Shown: positions 35,887 to 45,159 of the stretch, piece after piece
Position numbering within the stretch: position 1 is the first letter of the stretch
How the letters are laid out: each line of letters starts with the position of its first letter
Source: Streptomyces avermitilis MA-4680 = NBRC 14893
GTDB lineage: Bacteria > Actinomycetota > Actinomycetes > Streptomycetales > Streptomycetaceae
Assembly (NCBI RefSeq): GCF_000009765.2
Contig: NC_003155.5
Span: 1 to 64,000 of the forward strand
DNA: 64,000 nt
Direction: 5' to 3'
Translations under genes and position numbers: made by a program
Notes under the pieces: generated by a model
What the model was told of the DNA's origin: nothing
Seen by the model: only the letters and a program-made list of their open reading frames with translations
Database searches by the model: none

Positions 35887-36095
35887 TCAACACGCTGACT
35901 TGCCAAGGAAGACGAACCTGTCCGGGTGCGGCCGGTCGTCGTTCGGGCTCCGATGCCGGCGACGTACAGCCCGCGGTAGGCGATGAACCCGTTGTCGGCC
36001 GCGTCCTCGCCGCTGGGGGTCCAGAGGCATTCGGCGAGACGGGCGTTTCCGTCGTCGGTCTCGCTGGTCTCGATCTCGTACAGGGCCGTCGTCAT
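35887..36095 (-). pseudogene. small conserved protein, frameshifted
   Basis: ATG 36095 opens MTTALYEIETSETDDGNARL and continues AECLWTPSGEDAADNGFIAY, a compact alpha/beta protein. After AGIGAR one base is missing; the next frame completes DDRPHPDRFVFLGKSAC and stops at 35887. Read without correction, the frame runs to 35721 with an unnatural tail. The start overlaps the upstream gene's stop (ATGA). Function unknown. Confidence 0.5.
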
Positions 36096-36759
36096 GCCGA
36101 CACCTCGCGGGCGATAGCGGCCGCCAGGAGCACGGCGGCATCGGTCTCGTACGGGTCGTCGTAGCTCTCGTGGTCGCTGACGTCGAACGGCGCGGCCTTC
36201 GCGGTGACCGTGAACCCGGGGCCGACGGTGGCCGCGCTGCCCGCCAGCTCGGTGTTGAGGCGATCGGCGTCGCGGGAAGCGAGCCAGTCTGGTTGTAGGG
36301 ACCGAGGCGGAGCAGCGTGTACCCGGTGTTGTCCGGTCGCCGGGCTTCAACATGCACGCCGTAGTTCGCCGGGGCCATGCCGACGACGGCCGGAAGGTCC
36401 AGGCCCGCCGCGGCGTGGGTGAGCGGCGCGTAGGCCGGATTCCACGCGCCGTGGATCGAGTCCGTCTCGCAGCGCAGCCAGCCCAGTTCCCGGTAGCGCT
36501 CGCCGTAGGGCGTGTACGAGCCGCCGGGGTGTTGCAGGGCGACGGCGATGATGTCGGGTCCGTGGTCGTCACTCGGGCGCGGGTGAGCGCGCTCAACGAA
36601 CGGCCCACGCGGACGGCGAGGTCCTGGCAGTGGCCGGGGGTCCAGGGCTCCGGTCGCGCAGGGCGGCGAGCATCGCACGGAACTGATCGACGCGGCCTGG
36701 TCCTCGGGGGAGAGGGCGCCGGGCGCCTGGCCGCATCGGCGGCAGAGACGGCGCTTCAT
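36093..36759 (-). pseudogene. conserved Streptomyces protein with four single-base deletions
   Basis: The protein can be read only by changing frame four times: MKRRLCRRCGQAPGALSPED (zinc-pair start), then DQFRAMLAALR, GHCQDLAVRVG, FVERAHPRPSDDHGPDIIAV...HVEARRPDNTGYTLLRLGPY, and finally RDADRLNTELAGSAATVGPG to AAAIAREVSA and TGA. Each change is explained by loss of one base from a short run. Restored, it is about 223 aa and coupled (ATGA) to genes on both sides. Confidence 0.55.
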
Positions 36760-36908
36760 CGGGTGGCCTCCTGTGTGGGGCTGGGGTGGGCGGTTCCGCT
36801 GGCGGGCGTCTTGAGCACGCGCGGCAAGTGGACGTGAAGGTGCTCGACTTCGACCTCGCGGCCCCGGTCGCGGAGTGCGCGGGCAAGGATTTCGGTGAGG
36901 CCGCTTCA
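36756..36908 (-). pseudogene. C-terminal fragment upstream of the decayed gene pair
   Basis: The frame reads TEILARALRDRGREVEVEHL HVHLP-type sequence and stops in TGA overlapping the next ATG (ATGA). There is no start: an in-frame stop lies immediately upstream at about 36910. It is the tail of a third gene in the same former operon. Confidence 0.4.
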
Positions 36909-36909
36909 C

Positions 36910-37274
36910 TTAACCGGATTAAGACCCTCCGAGCCGAATCATCGACGGGGCATGGCAGACGGCCGCAGGCGGCGATCTGCGCTTCCCGGAGGCACTGGGG
37001 AAGCGACCACTCGGGTCGGGCCTCATCGAACGCTGCCTCGCCGGCTTCGCCCGGCCGGTCCGGGCGAACAGAGTCTGGCCCATGGAAGATTCAACGGAGG
37101 CGAGTCGGGTCTGGCGGACACGGTGGGAATGACATTCCGCTCGGCCCGGACCAGGTCGCGGTGAGCATCCGCCATCGCCGCGCGGGGGCGTCGAGGAGAC
37201 CGCCTTCGCGCCCGCCAGCCGGGAGAGGGTGGCGCTCACCGCGGGCGTGGAGGCGCTGCCAGTGATCACCCAAG
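36910..37274. other. non-coding stretch
   Basis: About 365 bp. Both strands have short open frames with arginine/serine-biased shadow composition. No gene is supported. Confidence 0.35.
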
Positions 37275-37300
37275 ACCGGCAGATATACTTCGTAGCTCGA
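37275..37300. promoter_or_regulatory. probable PadR operator/promoter
   Basis: AT-rich dyad ATATAC ... GATATAT (around CTTCGTAGCTC) just 15-40 bp upstream of the padR start, in a region otherwise over 65% GC. PadR repressors typically bind such AT-rich inverted repeats at their own promoter, so autorepression is inferred. Confidence 0.5.
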
Positions 37301-37314
37301 TATATGATTGATGC

Positions 37315-37656
37315 ATGACCAGACGGAACCCGCCGTTGACGGAACCGCAGTACTTCATCCTTGCTGCGCTCATGGATGGTCCGTTGCACGGTTACGGCAT
37401 CATCAAGGCTGCCGAGCAGGCCACCGACGGACGGCTCCGGATCGCTGTCGGCACGCTCTACGGGGCGCTGGAGCGGATGGAGCGGGCCGGGCTGGTGGCC
37501 GCCGGCCATGAGGAGATCGTGGACGGGCGAGCGCGGCGCTACTACCGGCTCACCGAGGACGGCACCGAGGCGCTCGGCCGGGAAGCGCTGCGGATGCAGC
37601 AGGCGGCGGCCGTCGTCATCGGACGCGCGCGGGATGCCGGAGCGGCCCCGGCATGA
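37315..37656 (+). CDS. PadR-family transcriptional regulator
   Basis: A 113-aa PadR repressor: LTEPQYFILAALMDGPLHGY, then GIIKAAEQATDGRLRIAVGT and LYGALERMERAGLV form the winged HTH, followed by RRYYRLTEDGTEALGREALR. Length is that of the one-domain subfamily. It overlaps the next gene by ATGA and probably controls that membrane gene and itself through the dyad at 37275. Confidence 0.88.
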   Translation: MTRRNPPLTEPQYFILAALMDGPLHGYGIIKAAEQATDGRLRIAVGTLYGALERMERAGLVAAGHEEIVDGRARRYYRLTEDGTEALGREALRMQQAAAVVIGRARDAGAAPA

Positions 37657-38609
37657 ATCGTCTGCTGCTTGCGGCCTATCCCAAATCCTACCGTTCCCGG
37701 CAGGGCAAGGAGTTGCTGGCCTGCCTTGCCGAGGCGTATCCCGGCCGCTCCTGGCCGCCGCCGCGGGAAGTTGCCGCCTTGGTGCGCGCCGGGGTGCAGG
37801 CCCGCGCCCGTGCCACCGTTGACGACACTACTCGGCCGTGGTGGCTGGACGGCATCCATCTGGCCGCCCTGGCCCTCGCCGCGCTGGCGCTGGTTCCGTA
37901 CTTGCAGGATGTGTGGCACTGGGCACTGCACATCGACCCCGGACAGCACGCCATCGCCTTCCACTTCTCCGGCTGGTATCCGTGGGCCGGAGGTCCCACG
38001 CGGATTCGGCTGCTGCCCTACGGGCTGCTCCCGCTGGGCGGCCTGATCGCTCTGCTGCGTGGCAGAGCGTGGATCGCGCTGCCGGCCGCGGCATCCATGA
38101 TCTGGGCCGGCGCCACGACCCACGGCCGCACCCTCTTCGGCGACGAGGGCAAGGCGGGCTTGAGCTACTACGGGTTGGGCGCCCCGATAACGGCCCGTGA
38201 CCTGGCGCTCTCGGGGACACTGTGCGCCGCGTGCGCCGTGCTGGCGCTCTGCCGACCCAGCCGTCTGCGACGCCGCTCGTACCGTTGGCTAGCCCCCGTC
38301 GTGCTCGCCATGTTCGTGGCCGGGGGCCTGCACATCATCTCTGTCAGTCCGACTTTCCAGCGCGGCTTGTTCGTCCTCGAGGTCGCCGCGCTGCTCGGCG
38401 CGTGGGTGGCGACGGCAGCCACCGGCGACCACCGGTGGCTGATCCCCGTCGCAGCGGTCGCGATCGTCCGCACGCAGGCGATCGTCGCCCAGCCGGACGC
38501 GTTCATGCAGTCCTTTCCGGACCTGGTCGTTCTCCTCCTGCTGATCGCACCCCTCCCTGCCCTGGCGATCACCGCCCAGCGCCGACAGGGCCAGGCACTC
38601 CCCGAATAG
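37653..38609 (+). CDS. polytopic membrane protein, PadR partner
   Basis: A 318-aa protein. A short cytoplasmic start (RLLLAAYPKSYRSRQGKELL ... AEAYPGRSWPPPREVAAL) resembles the N terminus of the permease-like proteins usually encoded after PadR genes. About seven hydrophobic segments follow. No transporter motif is recognised. It overlaps padR by 4 nt, so the two are co-regulated. A GC-rich hairpin at 38623-38649 may terminate the transcript. Confidence 0.72.
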   Translation: MNRLLLAAYPKSYRSRQGKELLACLAEAYPGRSWPPPREVAALVRAGVQARARATVDDTTRPWWLDGIHLAALALAALALVPYLQDVWHWALHIDPGQHAIAFHFSGWYPWAGGPTRIRLLPYGLLPLGGLIALLRGRAWIALPAAASMIWAGATTHGRTLFGDEGKAGLSYYGLGAPITARDLALSGTLCAACAVLALCRPSRLRRRSYRWLAPVVLAMFVAGGLHIISVSPTFQRGLFVLEVAALLGAWVATAATGDHRWLIPVAAVAIVRTQAIVAQPDAFMQSFPDLVVLLLLIAPLPALAITAQRRQGQALPE

Positions 38610-38703
38610 GAGCGGACCCCCGGTGGGCCGGCCGAGCCCGGCGGCCCACGTCGTGCCACAAGACGTGCGTGACCTAACTCCCCTCAACGGAAGAAACAGA
38701 GCG

Positions 38704-39624
38704 ATGACTCAGCACGATCCTCCGACCCTGCCCGCGCACCGTCCGCGGGCCTCAAGACAGGCCCCCGAGGCCCCCGACGCACCCAGCCTGTCGCGTACGA
38801 CACGGCCGTGGATGCCGGCTCTGCTGTACACCCTGGGGTTCCTGACGGTCTACCTGCTCGCCATCTGCACCCCGTGGGGGCAACGAGCTGAGAACGCCCT
38901 GTTTGGTCTCGGTAAACAAGGCGGCGAAGAAGCATGGTTCTACCCCCTGTCAGGAGCGGCCTACGGCTCGACGCCCCTGCCGCCGCTGGAATTGAGTGCC
39001 AAGCCCACCCTGATGGTGGGCCTGGCCGTCATCGTGGTCCTCACCCTGGTGCGGCGGTGCTGGTGGCCGGGGTGCGCGGCGCTCGGGGTCGTCATTCTCA
39101 CGACCGGAGGCAAGGAGGTGCTCAAATCGACCCTGCCCCGCCCCGATCTGGTGGGCGCGCCCGAGAATCTCCTTGATCAGGGGTTCCCCAGCGGGCACAC
39201 GGCCATCCCCGCCGCGCTGACCCTCGCCGCCGTCCTCGTGGTTTCCCCCCGCATCCGCCCCTACGTCGCCACGGCCGGTGTGCTGTGGCTCGCCTGCATC
39301 GCCGCCTACAGCGCGACCAACGGCGGCCACCGGCCCAGCGAAGTGCTGGGGGCCACACTATTGGCCTGTGCCTGTTACGGCCTCGCAACCTGGCTGCTGC
39401 CGCCGTCCGCCGCGCCGGGCGCCACGCGGAGCCCTCGAGCGCTGCCCGTCATCACCCTGACGCTGGCACTGGCCGTCGCCCTCGTTTCCGGCGCACGCAA
39501 CGACACCCTCACAAGGTCACTGGTCTCCGCGGCGACGGGCTTCATATGTGCGGCCCTGGTCTGGTACGCCGCAGTCGGGCGGCCTGCACACACCGCACGC
39601 CGCACACGCCCCGCACTGGGCTGA
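38704..39624 (+). CDS. PAP2-family phosphatase
   Basis: A 306-aa membrane protein with the PAP2 triad: motif 1 KEVLKSTLPRP, motif 2 FPSGHTAIPAAL and motif 3 NGGHRPSEVLG (Glu in place of the usual Asp). Six membrane segments are predicted, plus extra C-terminal hydrophobic helices. Family members dephosphorylate phosphatidate or undecaprenyl pyrophosphate at the outer membrane face. ATG 38704 was chosen over the open frame upstream because it follows the padR-unit hairpin and starts a normal cytoplasmic tail. Confidence 0.82.
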   Translation: MTQHDPPTLPAHRPRASRQAPEAPDAPSLSRTTRPWMPALLYTLGFLTVYLLAICTPWGQRAENALFGLGKQGGEEAWFYPLSGAAYGSTPLPPLELSAKPTLMVGLAVIVVLTLVRRCWWPGCAALGVVILTTGGKEVLKSTLPRPDLVGAPENLLDQGFPSGHTAIPAALTLAAVLVVSPRIRPYVATAGVLWLACIAAYSATNGGHRPSEVLGATLLACACYGLATWLLPPSAAPGATRSPRALPVITLTLALAVALVSGARNDTLTRSLVSAATGFICAALVWYAAVGRPAHTARRTRPALG

Positions 39625-40155
39625 CCACCCGGCCGGCTCCGGGCGGGAACCGGCGCATCCTGGCAAAGCGGCTGTCCGATGCCACCGCCCAGTCGTAGAA
39701 GCCGTCGACGCCCGAGCGGGGATGCGCTCCCGCCCGACGTGTCCTCCCATAGTCCGGTCAACAGGTCGGTGCCGGCCTCCTGTTCTCTCGCCTATTCCGA
39801 CTTGTTGCCGAACATCAATCGATCACGGGTCGTCTGTAGCTCCCCACGCCAAGCCGGTTAGGGACGTGCGACGTGCACTGCATCTGTCCAATGAGCACTG
39901 GACTTGTCGCGCTGGGTATTCGAGTTGGCGGGCGGGTTGGCCCTCGTCGAGGCTGAGCGGGTGGGGTCACAGATGGCGTGAGCGCTGGACCGAAAGGGTT
40001 TGGCACGGGGGCCACACATCGACGATGATCACCTCATGACCACCAGAAAGGGCCATGCCTTCTAGGCGGCCCGCTTCGCTCTCCACCGCTCGCGCACCGC
40101 CGCCGCTCACCGCAGCGCCCGAACGCCGTGACCGCCCACCCAGGAGAGCCCGCCC
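39625..40155. other. non-coding stretch
   Basis: About 530 bp of lower-complexity sequence with no supported gene on either strand. Region 39780-39860 is locally AT-richer. CAGGAGAGCC at about 40140 serves the next gene. Confidence 0.4.
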
Positions 40156-40850
40156 GTGCAGAAGACTGCCCTCGTTCCCTATGCCCACCTTCCCCGAGCG
40201 CACCACGCCCACCACGTCCTGACCAGCACCGTCGACGTCTTCGGCACCGCCCACTGGCTGCTTGCCGACCGCGCTCCGCAGCCCGGCGGCGATGTCCTGC
40301 CCTTCGACGCGCTGGTCGTCTCCGTACATCCGGGCGGCGACGTCGAACTCACCGAGCTGAGCGCCGTGCGGGCCCGCTGGCCGCACCTGGACCGCCTGCC
40401 TGACGGCGGGTTCGTCGTCGCAGCATCCCGCGCCCGCCGGTACGAGGACGCGGACCAGGTCCAGGTCTTCGACGCGCTCGGCCGCGAGGCCTCCTCCTTC
40501 TCCGTCGGGGACGCCATCGAGCACCTGCTCGTGGACGAGGCCGGCCACATCTGGGTCGGGCACTTCGACGAAAACCCGGCCGGAATCCGCCGCTGGAGCC
40601 CCACAGGCCACATCTACTGGACGTCCGACGGCGCAAGCATCCCTGGCCTCTTCGACTGCTACGCCCTGAACGTGTCGGGCACCACCGCCTGGGCGTGCAC
40701 GTACACCGACTTCCCGCTCGTCGAGATACGCCCCGACCGGCCCGTGAGGGTGTGGCCGAACCAGGTACGGGGCGCCAAGGCAGTGGCCATCCACGGCGAG
40801 CGGGTCGCCTTCTACGGCGGCTACGGCGAATGGCCCCGCCCATCGTCTGG
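40156..40850 (+). pseudogene. truncated conserved hypothetical protein
   Basis: About 230 residues of good protein: ALVPYAHLPRAHHAHHVLTS, DALVVSVHPGGDVELTELSA, HIWVGHFDENPAGIRRWSPT and ERVAFYGGYGE. The repeated HIWVGHFD/CYALNVSG pattern suggests a beta-propeller-like fold. After about 40840 composition changes abruptly to Arg/Pro/Ser-rich sequence and the open frame continues to 41274 without meaning. The C terminus is therefore lost, close to the dead regulator that follows on the other strand. Confidence 0.6.
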
Positions 40851-40884
40851 GGCCCGCGCTCCTGCGCGCCCGCGTCGCTGCTCA

Positions 40885-41140
40885 AGCAGCCCCGGCCTGA
40901 GGGGGCTTGCGTCCTCCCATCCGGGGGCTAGCGTCCAGCCAGTCCTGGTGCTCACGCTCGGGCACGTCACAGACCATGAGGAAGGCCAGCATCTGATCCT
41001 TGTTGAGCATTGCTGCGGGGAAGGCGCCCCAGACCGGCCCGGCGTTCCATCTCCCGCAGCGGCATCGCTCCGGCTCGCTGGTACATCTCGCGCAGCGCGG
41101 CACGCAGTTCCGCCGCGTTCTCCACCAGTCGGAAGGGGGC
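40885..41140 (-). pseudogene. XRE-type regulator remnant
   Basis: Read leftward, one frame gives FRLVENAAELRAALREMYQR and MPLREMERRAGLGRLPRS, the start of an XRE-type HTH protein. Another frame gives LNKDQMLAFLMVCDVPEREH followed by QDWLDAS. The two halves are separated by a frameshift with part of the HTH lost. Nothing downstream remains. Confidence 0.5.
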
Positions 41141-41144
41141 TCTC

Positions 41145-41612
41145 ATGGCTGAGCTTGTCCGGCAGCAGCATCTTGACGCTGACGTGGGCTACCACGGCTT
41201 TGGTTTTCAGGAGTCCGATGACGGAGACATCCTGGCCCCCTTCCCGGATGACTTCGCCGACGAGGTGTTCCTGAACGCCTTCCCGGGACGGCTCGATATC
41301 TACAGCGCCGGCCACACGCACACCGCGTCGGTCACCGTCGCGGTATGGGACGGCCCGCCAGCCGCGCACGACCGGGTGCAGTGGGACGAGCAGGCGGAAG
41401 CCGACTACGACTCGGCCAGCGGCGAAGTCGCCGTGTGGTCGATGAGTCTGGGGCGTGCTGACGAGGTGATCACGCTGGCCGACTCGGGCGGGCTCTGGCG
41501 TGTGCGGGTGAGCTGCACCGGGCGTGCCGTGGCCGCGCGTCTGTCGGAGGAGGAGGGCACTGGCCACGGGGTCGAGAAGTATCTGGTGCAGTTCTGGCCC
41601 CGCACAGCCTGA
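41145..41612 (+). CDS. hypothetical protein
   Basis: A 155-aa acidic protein (AELVRQQHLDADVGYHGFGF ... VSMTVAVWDG-type strands ... GHGVEKYLVQFWPRTA). Predicted all-beta; no motif or family recognised. ATG 41145 has GGAAGGGGG 6 nt upstream, so the longer open frame from 41010 was rejected. A strong terminator follows at 41621. Confidence 0.62.
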   Translation: MAELVRQQHLDADVGYHGFGFQESDDGDILAPFPDDFADEVFLNAFPGRLDIYSAGHTHTASVTVAVWDGPPAAHDRVQWDEQAEADYDSASGEVAVWSMSLGRADEVITLADSGGLWRVRVSCTGRAVAARLSEEEGTGHGVEKYLVQFWPRTA

Positions 41613-41620
41613 CCGGCGGG

Positions 41621-41655
41621 AGCCGGGGCGGCCGCATACTGCCGCCGCCCCGGCT
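41621..41655. terminator. bidirectional terminator
   Basis: AGCCGGGGCGG at 41621-41631 pairs perfectly with CCGCCCCGGCT at 41645-41655 (11 bp, 13-nt loop). It sits between convergent genes ending at 41612 and 41665. Confidence 0.72.
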
Positions 41656-41664
41656 TCACACGGG

Positions 41665-41967
41665 TCAGGAGACGATCTTCACGCCGAATCCGTCCTCGAG
41701 GCCGTCAATGAGGCGGTTCTTCGCGTAGAAGCTGAGCAGCAGGCTGCCGCCTGCCCCGTTGTCCGCCTTCGCGATCGGACGCACGGAGAAGTTGAACTTT
41801 CTCGCGTCAGGGTCGTAGTCGTACTCGGCGGCACCTTCGTAGGTGGTGGCGAAGGGGTACTCGTCGCACTGCGAGCCGGAGGGAAGGACCGTCCTCAGTC
41901 CGCCGAGGGCAGCCTTCAGCCCGACCCGGAGGGGATTCGCTGACGGCTCATTTCTTTCTTTCGTCAC
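41665..41967 (-). pseudogene. C-terminal fragment of a NucA/NucB-type DNase
   Basis: 100 codons from GTG 41967. From about residue 34 it reads CDEYPFATTYEGAAEYDYDP and later LLLSFYAKNRLIDGLEDGFG, the conserved end of secreted NucA/NucB-type deoxyribonucleases (CDEYPFA motif). The signal peptide and N-terminal part of the nuclease are absent, so this is probably a remnant. It lies divergently next to a full-length protein with the same C-terminal domain type. Confidence 0.6.
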
Positions 41968-42009
41968 TTAAACCGTGACTTCGGCCATGGTTCTCACACC
42001 GGCGGCCTG

Positions 42010-44046
42010 ATGGGATTCGTACATCTGTTCCCACAGAGAGGTCGCAGGTTGATATCCCTCACCGCAAGAACCACAGGAAGACGTCGCTTAGCCCTCGGCA
42101 CGATCCTCGCGATCGTCATCGGATCCGGTGCCACCGGCACCGCCTACTCGGCCGACGGCTCCGACAACCCGCCGCCCGTCCACGGCCCCGGGGCACGGGC
42201 AGCTGCGGCCGCCGAGCCGGACACTCCCAACGGCCCCGAAGTCGGCCCGCCGTTCACGAAGACCAACAACGTGTGGCAGACCGACACCACCACACCGACG
42301 TTACGCAACACGGTCACTGCCCCCAGCGGCCACAAGACCACCGCGACCTTCGAAGTTCACACCACCGATTCCAGCGGCAAACCCACGGCCACGGTCGTCA
42401 AGCTGACCGACGAGAACCAGTGGGGCGTCCTCGTCTCCGGCGAGGTGACCGCCGGCAAACCGGCCTCCGTCACGGTTCCGGCCGGCAAGCTCAAGAACGG
42501 TGTCACCTACGCGGTCCGCTCTTCCGGGTACGACGCCACCAGCAACGTGTACGAGAGCGACTGGTCCCCGTACTCCACCTTCAAGATCAACGTCCCCCCG
42601 GCCGAGAAGCCGTACGTCACCTTCCCGGCACCACAGGCCACGTCCGGCATCGACTCACTTGCGCAGACTCCGATCGAATTCACGCGTACCGATCCCGGCC
42701 CGGTCACGGGACTGCGCGGCGATGACAACGGCCGGAAATGCTCCGCCCCGGACGCCGAGGGGCGGAAGGTGTGCATCGAAATCAGTCGTGACGCGCCGAC
42801 TCCCGAAGACGCGGCGGTCGCCAAGGGAGCGATGAGGCAAGCTCTTCGGGGCGCCGATCTCGTCTCGTGGTGCGCCGCGAAACCGGACGGCAAGGACTAC
42901 ATGAACCGGGGCGAGGCGTGTCTGAAGAAGGTCGGCTACGCGACCCTGATCTTCGTCGACGCCGATGACCTGCCGAGGTTCGGCACCGCCACGTTCGCGC
43001 TGTCCCAGCAGATCAAGCTGTACAACAAGAAGTCGGACACCGGCACGGACCGTGCGGAGTTCGACCAGCAGCTCACCGTGGTCCCGACGCAGATCGACGA
43101 CGCGACCGAGGGCGTTCACCTCACCTGGCAGCCGGGCGACAACTGCAAGGACTGCACCAGCTCGCAAGTCCAGTGGTCGAGCAACGACGGCCTCAACACC
43201 ACGCCGCACTGGGCGGTCGGCGAGGTCGGCGCCCAGTACGCCATGACCGCGAAGAGGCAGACGATCTGGAACGGCACCGGCAAGGAGCAGTTCGACCTCG
43301 GCTGGAGCCTCCTCGGTTCCGTCGACGCTGGCAACGCTCACGCGCAGACCAGCCTCGGCACCAGCGGCGACGTCCGTGTCCGGGAACTGGCGCCACGCTG
43401 TGACGACATCGCCGGAGGCAACATCAAGACCGGCTGTGTCTTCCCGTACTTCAAGCCCACCTGGACGGTCGACACCAACCTGTACCCGGCGGCCGGCGCC
43501 TACTACTGGCTGCTGCAGGAGAAACTCCCCTCCCACCCCGGCAGCCGGAAGTGGGATTCCCTCGTCACCTACCTCGGCCCCGGCAACAACGCCGATCCGG
43601 ACGGCGGGGACTGGACCAACGACGACAGCCGCGGCATCGTCTGCCCCACAGGGACCAGCGGTTTCAAGCCCAACCCTGCCACGCCCGACGGATCGTGCGA
43701 CGAGTACGCGCCCGCAAGTACGTACCAGAGCGGCGGCATGCCGAAGGGGCCGAACCAGGTCGCCTCCGGGAAAGAATGCGCACAGCTCTACACCAAACCC
43801 ATGACCGGCGGCACGTGGGGACTGCTTGCAGAAAACCGCGACGGCTACACCGGCCCGAAGTGGAACGAAAAGTGTGGTCGTGCCTCCGTTCCCACGGATC
43901 AGAACACTGGCGCCTTCCGCGACCTCGGCATCAAGTTCGTTCCCCAGATGCGGCTGCTCGACAAGGACGGGTTCTTCATCAGTGATCCTGGCTTCGAGCA
44001 CTGCAAGAACGCCGACACGGTCTGCGCGTGGAAGAAGGTCGGCTGA
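42010..44046 (+). CDS. secreted protein with C-terminal NucA/NucB-like DNase domain
   Basis: A 678-aa exported protein. Signal peptide at about 1-47 (RRRLALGTILAIVIGSGATG ... AYSA). The N-terminal half is a beta-rich (fibronectin/lamin-like) region typical of extracellular Streptomyces proteins. The C-terminal 130 residues carry SCDEYAPASTYQSG and CAQLYTKP...KCGRASVPTDQNT, matching the NucA/NucB DNase layout. The usual CDEYPFA is altered to CDEYAPA, so activity is uncertain. It could be a nutritional DNase or an antibacterial effector. A terminator follows at 44069. Confidence 0.72.
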   Translation: MGFVHLFPQRGRRLISLTARTTGRRRLALGTILAIVIGSGATGTAYSADGSDNPPPVHGPGARAAAAAEPDTPNGPEVGPPFTKTNNVWQTDTTTPTLRNTVTAPSGHKTTATFEVHTTDSSGKPTATVVKLTDENQWGVLVSGEVTAGKPASVTVPAGKLKNGVTYAVRSSGYDATSNVYESDWSPYSTFKINVPPAEKPYVTFPAPQATSGIDSLAQTPIEFTRTDPGPVTGLRGDDNGRKCSAPDAEGRKVCIEISRDAPTPEDAAVAKGAMRQALRGADLVSWCAAKPDGKDYMNRGEACLKKVGYATLIFVDADDLPRFGTATFALSQQIKLYNKKSDTGTDRAEFDQQLTVVPTQIDDATEGVHLTWQPGDNCKDCTSSQVQWSSNDGLNTTPHWAVGEVGAQYAMTAKRQTIWNGTGKEQFDLGWSLLGSVDAGNAHAQTSLGTSGDVRVRELAPRCDDIAGGNIKTGCVFPYFKPTWTVDTNLYPAAGAYYWLLQEKLPSHPGSRKWDSLVTYLGPGNNADPDGGDWTNDDSRGIVCPTGTSGFKPNPATPDGSCDEYAPASTYQSGGMPKGPNQVASGKECAQLYTKPMTGGTWGLLAENRDGYTGPKWNEKCGRASVPTDQNTGAFRDLGIKFVPQMRLLDKDGFFISDPGFEHCKNADTVCAWKKVG

Positions 44047-44068
44047 CCTGACCCTTGAATGACCAAGC

Positions 44069-44104
44069 CTGTGGCCGGAGCACCCTGTGGTATTCCGGCC
44101 ACAG
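44069..44104. terminator. bidirectional terminator
   Basis: CTGTGGCCGGA at 44069-44079 pairs perfectly with TCCGGCCACAG at 44094-44104. It separates the convergent DNase and SMI1/KNR4 genes. Confidence 0.75.
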
Positions 44105-44106
44105 TG

Positions 44107-44778
44107 CTATGCGAAGCGTGTCCATTCCGGGTCCCGCGGATGCGCCGGACCGTCCCACACCAGGGCCTGATCGACGAGACCGGGCACCTTCGTGTCCTGG
44201 TGTCCGTCCGCGTACTCCACGCCGCGGTTCTCGTACAGGGCATCGGCGACTTCGATGAGGTAGTCGGCAAACGACGACCACACGCCCAACTTGGGGATGC
44301 CGGCCTCTTCGAAGGTTCCGATCCGTCCGTAGCCGGTTCCTGGGGTGCAGTCCGTGAACAGCCCGTACAGACCGCTGCGGTCGGTCGCGGCGAAGGCCAG
44401 GTACCGCACCATGGGGTCGTCCGGCCGGCCGATCGTGTGTGGGCCTTCATCCCAGTACGGCAGATGCTGCACCGGAGGGATCCCGTGCTTCCTCGGCAAC
44501 AGCCAGGCTGTTTCCTGTCCTTGCAGGGGGAGCCCGGTGTCGGGTTCGGGTGTCCAGCCGAAGTCACCGGGGTGACCCGTGCCGTTGCGGAGGCGGTAGA
44601 AGGCCTTGAGGCCCGGCGGGACGGTGAGGTCGAGTTCCTGCTCGACCTCACGGATGTCGGCCTCCGGGGCGGGCGGAGGAAGCATCCGGTAGGAGCGCGG
44701 AGCGTGCCGCTCCAGCCACTCCTCGATCCTCGCCCAGGCGCCCGCCACGGCCTGCTCCTGCTGCTGATCGTCCGTCAT
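44107..44778 (-). CDS. SMI1/KNR4 (SUKH) family protein
   Basis: A 223-aa protein from ATG 44778. The SUKH core is clear: ADIREVEQELDLTVPPGLKA, FYRLRNGTG, and later YLAFAATDRSGLYGLFTD. Bacterial SUKH proteins are frequently toxin immunity proteins; here it converges on the secreted DNase gene, so an immunity role is possible but a cytoplasmic regulatory role is equally compatible. The open frame to 44958 is not protein-like upstream of this ATG. Confidence 0.8.
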   Translation of the reverse strand: MTDDQQQEQAVAGAWARIEEWLERHAPRSYRMLPPPAPEADIREVEQELDLTVPPGLKAFYRLRNGTGHPGDFGWTPEPDTGLPLQGQETAWLLPRKHGIPPVQHLPYWDEGPHTIGRPDDPMVRYLAFAATDRSGLYGLFTDCTPGTGYGRIGTFEEAGIPKLGVWSSFADYLIEVADALYENRGVEYADGHQDTKVPGLVDQALVWDGPAHPRDPEWTRFA

Positions 44779-45159
44779 ACCTGCGACTCTACGGGTCTCG
44801 TGCCGCGCTCCGGCAACCTCACGAACCTCTCCCCCTGCACAAAACGGCGGCGGTGACATCGGCGCGTGTCGCCCGGAAGACGAGGTCGTCGAGCACGTCG
44901 GAGAAGCCGACGGCGACGGCGAACAGGCGCAGGCCCCCGTCCGTACGAAGCCGCTCACTGAGACTGCTTCGCTGGGGCGCGGGCGGCTGGCTGCCGCTTG
45001 GCCTCACGGTCAAGTGGCGGGGTGGTGGGAGTGGACTTCGGCATATGGATCTCCGTAGTGACCGGAGACCCAGGTGTCAACGATGAACGTCAGTTTTAGA
45101 CCCGACTTGCGGAGCGCGTTCAGCACTTCAGCCGAGGAATAGATACGGGAGAAGTTCCG
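44779..45159. other. no confident gene
   Basis: About 380 bp. A minus-strand frame at 44819-45013 contains LSERLRTDGGLRLFAVAVGF, which looks like part of a protein, but it has no clear start context or family. Treated as debris. Confidence 0.35.
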
